Part shown: one piece after another, positions 1 to 7,185 of the stretch
Numbering within the stretch: the stretch's first letter is position 1
Layout of the letters: every line of letters starts with the position of its first letter
Assembly: GCA_008932955.1 (NCBI GenBank)
Contig: WBXE01000034.1
Coordinates: forward strand, 1 to 15,217
DNA from: Verrucomicrobiota bacterium
GTDB taxonomy: Bacteria > Verrucomicrobiota > Verrucomicrobiia > Verrucomicrobiales > Akkermansiaceae
Direction of reading: 5' to 3'
Length of the DNA: 15,217 nucleotides
Made by a program: the position numbers and the translations under genes
The notes under the pieces: generated by a model
Database searches by the model: none
What the model saw: only the letters and a program-made list of their open reading frames with translations
Told to the model about the DNA's origin: nothing

Positions 1-69
1 AGCTCGCGCTGCGCCTCAGACACAAGACACAAGACTTGAAGACACGAGAGGAGAAATTTGAGCTAACAT

Positions 70-86
70 CCCCATCTTGGGGTTTT
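70..86 (+). terminator. Weak possible intrinsic terminator
   Basis: A 5-bp stem (CCCCA at 70-74, TGGGG at 78-82) with a 3-nt loop is followed by TTTT. It could end a transcript entering from left of the window. The stem is short and the T run is only four bases, so this may be chance. Confidence 0.2.
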
Positions 87-197
87 CAAGGGCTCTAGCG
101 CCCTCCAAAACTCAGTGTTCGACCTCAAAAGCGCCACTGGGCCGGGCAAGTTCAATTCCCTCAAATTGCGGTCAAGCTCTGGGTTTTCCGCGGGATT

Positions 198-318
198 GTG
201 CGTGACGATTTTTACCTCTGAGGCACTGATTACCACTGAAATCACTGAACTATTTATCAGTTTCTTCTCAGTGTGATCAGTGGTAATCAGTATTTCAGTG
301 GTTTCTTTGCCACGAATT
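198..318 (-). repeat. Dispersed repeat, left inverted copy
   Basis: Read on the minus strand, this runs from AATTCGTGGCAAAGAAACC through short iterations of CACTGA/TCAGTGG to GTAAAAATCGTCACGCAC. The same sequence appears on the plus strand at about 873-975. This copy is about 18 nt longer because of an extra CACTGAT-type iteration. Its core is made of short self-complementary words (CCACTGA, TCAGTGG), so it can fold on itself. It encodes no evident protein and has no transposase. It is probably an intergenic repeat or a miniature non-autonomous element. Confidence 0.8.
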
Positions 319-430
319 AAGGGGTTCCAACTTGCTCACCCCTTTGTCAAAAACGAGGTCGTTACATGAGTTCTGGCCATCACCCCCCCACCTGAAAAAC
401 TTTTTTCCGGATAAAAATCGCCGATTTCGC

Positions 431-458
431 TTGACGGGGGCCATCTGGCAGGCATTCT
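431..458 (+). promoter_or_regulatory. Weak candidate promoter for rpmB
   Basis: TTGACG at 431-436 matches the sigma-70 -35 consensus at five of six positions. With a 16-bp spacer, CATTCT at 453-458 would be the -10 box but matches only three of six. The position, 36 bp before the rpmB start, is plausible. The poor -10 box makes this tentative. Confidence 0.22.
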
Positions 459-493
459 CCGTGCCCCGCAACCCCCGAACTTTCCCCGTAACC

Positions 494-757
494 ATGTCCC
501 GTATTTGTAGCATTAGAGGCACCCGCGTCCGCTCCGGCGGCAGAATCCATCGGTCTGGTTTGGCCAAGAAAAAAGGCGGCATCGGTCGTCACGTCACCAA
601 GGTGGTCAAGCGCACCGTCTCGCCCAATCTCCAGACCAAACGCATCTGGGTGCCCGAGCTCGACCAGTTCGTGCGCATCAAGCTGAGCTGCCGCGCCCTT
701 AAAACCATCAACAAGAACGGCGCTTTCGTCACCCTCAAAAAGGCTGGCATCATCTGA
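494..757 (+). CDS. rpmB: 50S ribosomal protein L28 (bL28)
   Basis: This is the large-subunit ribosomal protein bL28, 87 residues. It begins MSRICSIRGTRVRSGGR, matching the family's N-terminal pattern (MS-RxCxxxGKxxxxG). The middle is basic (AKKKGGIGRHVTKVVKRT), followed by the hallmark segment SPNLQTKRIWVPE and an end of the form KTINKNGAFVTLKKAG. The frame stays open to 332 upstream, but the ATG at 494 is chosen because family similarity starts exactly there and the upstream 54 residues look like translated leader. No strong Shine-Dalgarno is visible (upstream TTTCCCCGTAACC). The gene stands alone, ends in a strong terminator, and is flanked by two inverted copies of a dispersed repeat. It has only one N-terminal cysteine (residue 5). 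Confidence 0.95.
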   Translation: MSRICSIRGTRVRSGGRIHRSGLAKKKGGIGRHVTKVVKRTVSPNLQTKRIWVPELDQFVRIKLSCRALKTINKNGAFVTLKKAGII

Positions 758-791
758 GGCCTAGCCAATTTTCATAGATTTTTTCATGACT

Positions 792-825
792 GCGGTCCGG
801 TGGCAACACCGGACCGCTTTGTTTT
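792..825 (+). terminator. Intrinsic terminator of rpmB
   Basis: A perfect 11-bp GC-rich stem (GCGGTCCGGTG at 792-802, CACCGGACCGC at 807-817) closes a GCAA tetraloop of the GNRA class. It is followed by TTTGTTTT. It starts 34 bp after the rpmB stop codon, so rpmB is probably a single-gene transcript. Confidence 0.85.
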
Positions 826-1142
826 GCGCCCAAGCTGGGGCGAATTAGTTCAGAAAAGCACCACATTGGGGGAAATCGTGGCAAAGAAACCACTGAGGGC
901 ACTGAGAAGAAATTCATAAATATTTCAGTGGTATCAGTGCTAATCAGTGCCTCAGTGGTAAAAATCGTCACGCACTATCCCAAACAACCTTTGCTTAACG
1001 GGCATGTTCCTCACGGCTTGCGCACCAAACTCAGACGAATCGCGTTGAGATGCCGAAACATGCCGATGAATCGTGGCAAATCAACCGCTTCTACCTCTTC
1101 CCACTTGCCCGCGGCCTGGCTTCCTGCTTGCCTAGCCGCCAC
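826..1142. other. Intergenic region between rpmB terminator and argG
   Basis: No gene is supported here. The right-hand copy of the dispersed repeat occupies about 873-975. The last 165 bp before argG should hold its promoter, but no convincing -35/-10 pair or Shine-Dalgarno was found. The argG frame is open through the last part of this stretch (from 1050), without family similarity. Confidence 0.5.
873..975 (+). repeat. Dispersed repeat, right copy (inverted relative to 198-318)
   Basis: The sequence runs from AAATCGTGGCAAAGAAACC through CACTGAG, TTTCAGTGG and CAGTGCCTCAGTGG to AAAAATCGTCACGCAC. The outer about 20 nt on each side are almost identical to the reverse complement of 198-318. 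The interior differs by substitutions and loss of one CACTGAT-type iteration. Together the two copies form a large inverted repeat around rpmB and its terminator, with about 555 bp between them. Confidence 0.82.
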
Positions 1143-2426
<1,284 letters not shown>

Positions 2427-2609
2427 GCGCCGCAGGGCGCAAGCCGCCGTAGCTTGGCAGCAACTGCCCAGTGTAGCCCGCCAAGCAGATTGCGTACTAT
2501 TCCGATACCCCCTTCGACTGATGACATCAATCGGAAATCAAACCGCTTAAAGTTTCACCTGTAAGACGGGCCACACTAGCTACAGCGGAAAATTGCGAAC
2601 TCTGTGGAC

Positions 2610-3071
2610 TCAGTGAGTCACCCGGGTACCACCATTGCCAGACGTCAGCACGCGCACGCGATCACCCACATAGAACGACTCGTTGGGGTTGGCTTGCTGC
2701 ACCACCGACAACGAGCCGCCTTCGTTGAGACGCACGGTGATTTCGACCCCGGGACGGTTGCCCATCGATTGTTCCACGTTAGACCCGATCACCCCGCCGG
2801 CCACCGCACCACCAACCGCACCGGCGGTGTGTGCCGCACTGCCCCGACCTAATTGGCTGCCGAGCAAGCCACCAGCCAACGCACCAACCAAGGTGCCGGC
2901 CTCGTGATTGCCTTCGATTTTCACCCGCCGGACGGAGGTGACTTTCCCGAAGCTGACGGACTGTGCCTGGCGGGTATCGCCCTGACGATAGACATCTCCG
3001 GTCCTGGTGTCTTGAGCGCATGAAGCCAACAATATCACCAACGGCAGACAGACAAAGTATTTAATTTTCAT
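2610..3071 (-). CDS. Glycine-zipper outer-membrane lipoprotein (SlyB/Rick_17kDa type)
   Basis: A 153-residue predicted lipoprotein. The N-terminus MKIKYFVCLPLVILLASC has a hydrophobic signal segment and a lipobox LASC, with lipidated Cys18. Residues about 58-101 form a glycine-zipper 2TM segment in two halves (GTLVGALAGGLLGSQLG and AGAVGGAVAGGVIGSNVE), as in SlyB and the rickettsial 17-kDa antigen family. A C-terminal beta-rich part (VEITVRLNEGGSLSVVQQ, then YVGDRVRVLT) resembles the domain that follows the zipper in those proteins. Such lipoproteins sit at the outer membrane and are tied to envelope integrity or stress; the specific role here is inferred. The gene converges with argG across about 180 bp and lies downstream of hom, separated by a hairpin-repeat array that makes cotranscription uncertain. 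Confidence 0.85.
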   Translation of the reverse strand: MKIKYFVCLPLVILLASCAQDTRTGDVYRQGDTRQAQSVSFGKVTSVRRVKIEGNHEAGTLVGALAGGLLGSQLGRGSAAHTAGAVGGAVAGGVIGSNVEQSMGNRPGVEITVRLNEGGSLSVVQQANPNESFYVGDRVRVLTSGNGGTRVTH

Positions 3072-3162
3072 CGGCGCAAGCCTAACCCTTGACCGCTAAA
3101 ACTCAACCGGAAAGTTTAGAGACCGGAAAGTTTCCGCAACCTGGCGTCGCGGCATATGGAGC

Positions 3163-3180
3163 GCGGACATTCGTGTCCGC
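3163..3180. repeat. Solitary hairpin copy of the GCGGACA/TGTCCGC element
   Basis: GCGGACA TTCG TGTCCGC is a perfect 7-bp inverted repeat with a TTCG loop, an unusually stable tetraloop as RNA. It has the same arms as the four tandem units at 3243-3350 but a different loop and no 9-nt spacer. It lies 92 bp upstream of the lipoprotein start, so it could influence that transcript. Confidence 0.75.
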
Positions 3181-3242
3181 AATGCCCATGGAAAGAGAAC
3201 AAAGTGTCGTTAGACGGCCGGGCTTTCGCGTCTCATGGGCGT

Positions 3243-3350
3243 GCGGACAGCCATGTCCGCTCTCCTCAGGCGGACAGCCATGTCCGCTCTCCTCATGCGG
3301 TCAGCCATGTCCGCTCTCCTCAGGCGGACAGCCATGTCCGCGCGCCTCAA
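3243..3350. repeat. Four tandem 27-bp hairpin repeats
   Basis: Four head-to-tail units of exactly 27 bp start at 3243, 3270, 3297 and 3324. Each is the palindrome GCGGACA-GCCA-TGTCCGC followed by a 9-nt spacer (TCTCCTCAG or a close variant). Unit 3 has a single change in the left arm (GCGGTCA). Unit 4 has a diverged spacer (GCGCCTCAA) whose last four bases overlap the end of hom, including its stop codon at 3347-3349. The array lies between hom and the lipoprotein gene, both on the minus strand. It resembles REP-type intergenic repeats and could stall or terminate transcription or protect an mRNA 3' end. It is not CRISPR-like, since the spacers are nearly identical and very short. Confidence 0.9.
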
Positions 3351-4672
3351 GTCAGCGCCTCGATGCGGAACACCACAGGGCTGCTGTTGACGCAATCGAG
3401 GCTTTCGATTTGGGCCAGTGCAAGCTGCAATTGACCGAAAGGACAGGTGTGCAACAGAAAGATCATGTCCACAAACTCGGCATCCGGATTGGCCGGGTTG
3501 ACCGGCGAATGAGTGCCGGAAATACCGATCCGATGGTCCGCCAGCACGCGGGCAATTTCCGCAATAACACCCGGCCGGTCGGTGACATCGAATCTAACAT
3601 AATAAGCGGTGGATGTTTCCCCCACTGGCACGAGTTGGCCCGCCGCACAATACGGCAAAAACCCGCGGTGCCCGGCGACGTGGCCAAGCGAGCGTGCGGC
3701 CTCCACCAAGTCGGCTACCACCGACGAGGCGGTGGGGTCCTGACCGGCGCCGCGGCCGTAAAACAACGACTCGCCGGCGGTATCGCCATGCACTGCCACC
3801 GCGTTGAACACACCGTGTACCGAAGCAAGAATGTGCGTTTTGGCGATGAACGACGGCTGGACGCGGATTTCCACGGCGCGGTCGGAATGCTCACGAATGA
3901 CGGCGAGCAACTTGATCACGTAGCCGAGGTTGTTGGCGAAGGCGATGTCCGCCGGGCGCACTTGCTCAATGCCCGAGACGTGGATAGCGGCGGCATCAAT
4001 CGGAAACCCATAGGCCAGGGTGGCGAGCAAAATCGCCTTGTGGCCCGCATCCCAACCGTTGACGTCGAGGGTCGGGTCGGCCTCAGCGTAGCCATTGGCC
4101 TGGGCTTCGGCGAGGGCGGCTGCGAAGGTGAGGCCGGCCTCGCTCATGCGTCCGAGGATAAAGTTGGAGGTGCCGTTGATGATCCCGGAAAACGATTGGA
4201 TGCGGTTGCCGATGAATGAGTCCTGCACCGTGCGGATGATCGGAATGCCGCCGGCCACCGCCGCCTCAAAATGAATCGGCGTCTGGCATTCCTTGGAAAT
4301 GGCAAACAATTCCACCCCGCGCTCGGCCAGCAGCGCCTTATTGCCGGTGACCACGGGTTTTTTAGCCCGCAGCGCGGCGGCGACGATGTCAAACGCATCG
4401 CTGGTGCCGCCAATAAGTTCCACCACGATGTCCACGGCCGGATCCGCCACCAGTGCCCGCCAGTCGGTGGTGAATATCGCCGCCGGCACCTCGCTGGTCG
4501 TGGCACGCGCTTTGGCCGGATCGCGCACCAGAATTTTGGCAATGTGCAAGGCGATCTGGCCGCCTGTGCGCCCGGTGATCAGGTCGCCATTGCGTTGCAG
4601 GGTGTTCCAGACTCCGGAGCCGACGGTTCCGAATCCGGCCAAGCCGATGCCAAGGGATGAGCAGGTGTTCAC
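3347..4672 (-). CDS. hom: Homoserine dehydrogenase with C-terminal ACT domain
   Basis: Homoserine dehydrogenase reduces aspartate semialdehyde to homoserine with NAD(P)H, the entry to threonine and methionine synthesis. From the GTG at 4672 it has 441 residues. The Rossmann motif GLAGFGTVGSG is at 10-20. The catalytic region carries NGTSNFIL (about 166-173) and the signature EADPTLDVNGWDAGHKA (about 197-213), including the conserved Asp and Lys. A C-terminal ACT domain (about 358-440; YYVRFDVTDRPGVIAEIARVL) suggests allosteric control, typically by threonine. The frame extends to a TTG at 4723, adding 17 residues without family character. The GTG was preferred because it gives a normal N-terminus and forms a GTGA overlap with a possible upstream short ORF. 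No kinase domain is fused, so this is the monofunctional type. Confidence 0.94.
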   Translation of the reverse strand: MNTCSSLGIGLAGFGTVGSGVWNTLQRNGDLITGRTGGQIALHIAKILVRDPAKARATTSEVPAAIFTTDWRALVADPAVDIVVELIGGTSDAFDIVAAALRAKKPVVTGNKALLAERGVELFAISKECQTPIHFEAAVAGGIPIIRTVQDSFIGNRIQSFSGIINGTSNFILGRMSEAGLTFAAALAEAQANGYAEADPTLDVNGWDAGHKAILLATLAYGFPIDAAAIHVSGIEQVRPADIAFANNLGYVIKLLAVIREHSDRAVEIRVQPSFIAKTHILASVHGVFNAVAVHGDTAGESLFYGRGAGQDPTASSVVADLVEAARSLGHVAGHRGFLPYCAAGQLVPVGETSTAYYVRFDVTDRPGVIAEIARVLADHRIGISGTHSPVNPANPDAEFVDMIFLLHTCPFGQLQLALAQIESLDCVNSSPVVFRIEALT

Positions 4673-4836
4673 GAACGCGAGTGTAACCGGCTTGCGCCAT
4701 CCTCCAAGCCGGAAGATTGACAAAAATGCCCCACCGCTTGGCTGCGTCTGGATAAACTCGGGCTAAGGAGCCACCACATTCTTGTGGTGGTAGCGGAAAG
4801 GTGGGCCATGACTAGGTGCCGAAGGCTCTGTTTCAT
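4669..4836 (-). CDS. Possible short leader ORF (55 aa) directly upstream of hom
   Basis: Doubtful, and listed for its arrangement. It begins MKQSLRHLVMAHLSATTTRM at 4836 and its TGA (4671-4669) overlaps the GTG start of hom (4672-4670) as GTGA, a typical coupling overlap. Residues 16-18 are three consecutive threonines (ACC ACC ACA), placed inside a hairpin at 4771-4790, while the next gene is in the threonine pathway. This recalls thr attenuation leaders. However, only three Thr codons are present, the ORF is longer than usual leaders, and there is no obvious U-run terminator. The rest is Ser/Arg-rich with no known domain. It may simply be untranslated leader. Confidence 0.25.
   Translation of the reverse strand: MKQSLRHLVMAHLSATTTRMWWLLSPSLSRRSQAVGHFCQSSGLEDGASRLHSRS
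4771..4790 (-). promoter_or_regulatory. Hairpin in the hom leader
   Basis: CCACCACA (4771-4778) and TGTGGTGG (4783-4790) form a perfect 8-bp stem with a 4-nt loop. Outer GCTA (4762-4765) and TAGC (4791-4794) can extend it across a 5-nt bulge. Read on the minus strand it lies about 100 nt before the hom GTG start and spans the three Thr codons of the short ORF. No poly-U tail follows, so it is not a standard terminator. A regulatory role is inferred. Confidence 0.4.
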
Positions 4837-5012
4837 GGCCGGTCCTTCCGCACGACGACAATAAAGTCGTTGCTCCCTCCCGTGCCGCAGCCGGGGCAAG
4901 TGTAGTCGGCAGGGTTAAGCGAGTCTGGGGGATAGTTCAGGACGATTTGCGGATTGCCAAGGCGCGGGACCGCGCTAGGCTGCGTGCCCTGCCATGAGCC
5001 ATTCCGAGACAT
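4833..5012 (-). CDS. Possible small hypothetical protein with a CPGCG motif (59 aa)
   Basis: Not recognised. The frame runs from an ATG at 5012 to a TGA at 4835-4833. That stop overlaps the ATG of the next short ORF as ATGA. Codon third positions are mostly G or C, as in neighbouring genes. The C-terminal half, around NYPPDSLNPADYTCPGCGTG followed by SNDFIVVVRKDRP, looks protein-like, with one CxxC pair and a hydrophobic strand. Against it: the start overlaps argD by 19 bp on the opposite strand, there is no recognised family, and the region must also hold the argD promoter. A small real protein, a pseudogene remnant and chance are all possible. Confidence 0.3.
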   Translation of the reverse strand: MSRNGSWQGTQPSAVPRLGNPQIVLNYPPDSLNPADYTCPGCGTGGSNDFIVVVRKDRP

Positions 5013-6244
5013 TTCAGCAACACGTACTACCCACCTACGGGCGCTTTCCGCTGGTGGCGGTGCGCGGCGAGGGTTGCCGCTTGTGGGACGAGGCGCAGCG
5101 CTGCTATCTGGATTTTTGCACTGGCATCGCAGTGTGTTCGTTGGGCCATTGCCATCCGCGCTTGGTGGCGGCACTGCGCGAACAGGCCGGCACCCTCATC
5201 CATGTATCCAATCTTTACCACATTCCGCAGCAGGCCGCCCTCGCCCGCGAAATCAACGAGCAACACGTCCGGCTTCCCGGCAAAGTCTTCTTTAGCAACT
5301 CCGGCGCCGAGGCCAACGACGGCCTGATCAAGGCGGCCCGCCGCTTTGGCCACCACCGCCCGCAGCCCGACGGCAGCCCGCGCTTCGAGGTGCTCACTTT
5401 CCAACAATCGTTCCACGGCCGCACCCTCGGCGCGATGGCCGCCACCGGCCAAGCCAAGATTCAGGAAGGCTTTGCCCCCCTGCTGCCGGGCTTCCGCTAT
5501 CTTCCCTTCAATGATCTCGATGCCCTGACCAACGCGGCGCGACCCGAGACCGCCGCGGTCTTGCTGGAGCCAATCCAAGGCGAGGGCGGGGTCAACGTCG
5601 CTACGCCGGAGTTTCTGCGGGCCGTGGCCGCCTTCTGCCATGCCCACGACCTCCTGCTGTTCTTCGATGAAGTGCAGGCTGGCTTCGGCCGCTGTGGCGA
5701 GGCCATGGCTTGGCGCGCCATCGCCCCGGAAATCCAACCCGACGGCCTGTCGTGGGCCAAGGGCATGGGCGGCGGCGTGCCCATCGGTGCGTTCTGGCTA
5801 AGCGACCGCGCGATCGACGCCACCGGCTCCGCCTTGTCTTCTCTGTTAGGTCCGGGCTCGCATGGCTCCACCTATGGCGGCAACCCGCTGGTTTGCGCCG
5901 CCTCGCTCGCCGTGTTGGAGGAGATTCGCGACCAGGACCTCGCCGCCAACGCCCGCCGCCAGGAAGCTCGCATCCGCCACACCATCCACTCATGGCAGTT
6001 GCCGGTAGTCACCGGCGTGCGCGGCCTTGGCTTGTTGCTGGGCATCGGGCTAGATCCCGCACGCATCCCCGCCCCCGCAGGCCAAACCCCGGCTATCTTC
6101 GTCGTCAACCGTCTCATGCAACAAGGTCTGCTGGTCCCGCCTGCCGGACCTAACACCATCCGCCTGCTCCCGCCCCTCAACGTGACCGACGCCGAGATCG
6201 ACGAGGCATTGGGGATTATACACGCCGTGCTAGCCACATTCTAA
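4994..6244 (+). CDS. argD: Acetylornithine aminotransferase
   Basis: A class-III PLP-dependent aminotransferase, 416 residues. ArgD transfers an amino group from glutamate to N-acetylglutamate semialdehyde, giving N-acetylornithine. Visible motifs are NSGAEAND (102-109; phosphate/PLP contacts), SFHGRTLGA (139-147), FDEVQAGFGR (224-233; Asp225 for the pyridine nitrogen), SWAKGMGGGVPIGA (253-266; Lys256 as the PLP Schiff-base lysine) and GSHGSTYGGNPL (288-299). RLLPPL near the C-terminus fits the acetylornithine/ornithine subgroup. The assignment as ArgD rather than a related omega-aminotransferase rests on the motifs and on argF following 8 bp downstream. The ATG at 4994 gives a normal N-terminus (HVLPTYGRFPL at 10-20). 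No strong Shine-Dalgarno is visible. The gene is divergent from hom. Confidence 0.95.
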   Translation: MSHSETFQQHVLPTYGRFPLVAVRGEGCRLWDEAQRCYLDFCTGIAVCSLGHCHPRLVAALREQAGTLIHVSNLYHIPQQAALAREINEQHVRLPGKVFFSNSGAEANDGLIKAARRFGHHRPQPDGSPRFEVLTFQQSFHGRTLGAMAATGQAKIQEGFAPLLPGFRYLPFNDLDALTNAARPETAAVLLEPIQGEGGVNVATPEFLRAVAAFCHAHDLLLFFDEVQAGFGRCGEAMAWRAIAPEIQPDGLSWAKGMGGGVPIGAFWLSDRAIDATGSALSSLLGPGSHGSTYGGNPLVCAASLAVLEEIRDQDLAANARRQEARIRHTIHSWQLPVVTGVRGLGLLLGIGLDPARIPAPAGQTPAIFVVNRLMQQGLLVPPAGPNTIRLLPPLNVTDAEIDEALGIIHAVLATF

Positions 6245-6252
6245 CACCTAAT

Positions 6253-7158
6253 ATGAACCACCTCCTGTCCATCGAGGCGCTCGCCGCCGATGAAATCCAA
6301 GCTTTGCTCACCCTGGCCGCCGAGCTGAAACGCCAACGCGGGGGGCCCGGCGCACAACCGCTCGCTGGCCAGACTTGGGCACTCATTTTCACCAAATCAT
6401 CCACCCGCACCCGCGTCTCGTTCGAGGTGGGCATCCGCGAACTAGGCGGCCACCCGATGTTTCTATCGAAAAATGACATCCAGCTCGGGCGCGGCGAACC
6501 AATCAAGGACACCGCCCGCGTGTTGGGCCGGATGGTTCACGGCGCCATCATCCGCACCTTCGCCCAACAGGACGTCAGCGACTTCGCCGCTTACTCTAAC
6601 ATTCCAACCGTCAACGCGCTCACCGACGACGAGCACCCGTGCCAGATTTTGGCCGATCTTCTGACCATCAGAGAAGTGCTGGGCGGGTGGGACGGCCGCA
6701 AAATCGCCTTCATCGGCGACGGATTCTCTAACATGACCCGCTCGTGGATGTGGGCAGCCAAGCACCTCGGGTTCGAGTTGGCAGTGGCCGCACCCGCCGC
6801 CTGTCTGCCGCCAGCGGAATTTCTCGCCGCTCTCGCCGCTCCTAACGTGAGCGTATCATCCGATCCAACGCAAGCGGCCATGGGCGCCCACGTCATCAAC
6901 ACCGACGTCTGGCTGTCCATGGGCCAGGAAGATCAAACCGACAAGGAACGCGAATTCGCCGGCTTCCAAATCAACGCGCCATTGCTCAGCCACGCCGCGC
7001 CCAACCACCTCGTGCTGCACTGCCTGCCGGCCTATCGCGGCAAGGAAATCACCGAAGAGGTCCTCGAACTCCACGCCAACACGATTTTCCAACAAGCCGA
7101 AAACCGCCTCCACGCCCAAAAAGCCGTTCTGACAAAATTGGCGGAATCATCAATCTAA
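6253..7158 (+). CDS. argF: Ornithine carbamoyltransferase
   Basis: ArgF condenses ornithine with carbamoyl phosphate to form citrulline in the cytoplasm. The protein has 301 residues, normal for the family. The carbamoyl-phosphate loop STRTR (50-54, in KSSTRTRVSFE) and HPCQ (128-131) are intact. The ornithine-side motifs are DVWLSMGQE (218-226) and HCLPAYRG (256-263), including the catalytic-site Cys257. The segment IGDGFSNMTRSW (154-165) corresponds to the usual GDGNNV/ANS region, with FSN in place of the more common NN. The gene starts 8 bp after the argD stop, so the two form an operon. The following GH127 gene starts 27 bp downstream on the same strand and may be read through. Confidence 0.96.
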   Translation: MNHLLSIEALAADEIQALLTLAAELKRQRGGPGAQPLAGQTWALIFTKSSTRTRVSFEVGIRELGGHPMFLSKNDIQLGRGEPIKDTARVLGRMVHGAIIRTFAQQDVSDFAAYSNIPTVNALTDDEHPCQILADLLTIREVLGGWDGRKIAFIGDGFSNMTRSWMWAAKHLGFELAVAAPAACLPPAEFLAALAAPNVSVSSDPTQAAMGAHVINTDVWLSMGQEDQTDKEREFAGFQINAPLLSHAAPNHLVLHCLPAYRGKEITEEVLELHANTIFQQAENRLHAQKAVLTKLAESSI

Positions 7159-7185
7159 CATGCATTATACGCAGGCACATATCTC

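Larger units (their letters stand above)
1..493. other. Non-coding stretch upstream of rpmB
   Basis: No convincing gene is visible. At about 17-51 there is a CAAGAC-rich string that resembles a motif near 11429-11510. A short possible terminator lies at 70-86 and a dispersed repeat at about 198-318. The remainder (319-493) should be the promoter and leader of rpmB. The short open frames here, such as the minus-strand frame at 63-245, run through the repeat and have no recognisable protein character. Confidence 0.6.

Noticed and set aside
63..245. Minus-strand 60-codon frame at the left end
   Set aside because: Its first residues are translated dispersed repeat, and the remainder has no family character.
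2427..2440. GCGCC/GGCGC hairpin just after argG as a terminator
   Set aside because: The stem is only 5 bp and no T-run follows on either strand.
3243..3350. Tandem repeats considered as a CRISPR array
   Set aside because: Units are only 27 bp including spacer, spacers are 9 nt and nearly identical, and no cas gene is present.
3089..4219. Long plus-strand open frame (376 codons) antisense to hom
   Set aside because: It overlaps an unambiguous homoserine dehydrogenase, reads through the hairpin array as a repeated Pro/Cys-rich peptide, and shows no family motifs; long antisense frames are expected in GC-rich genes.
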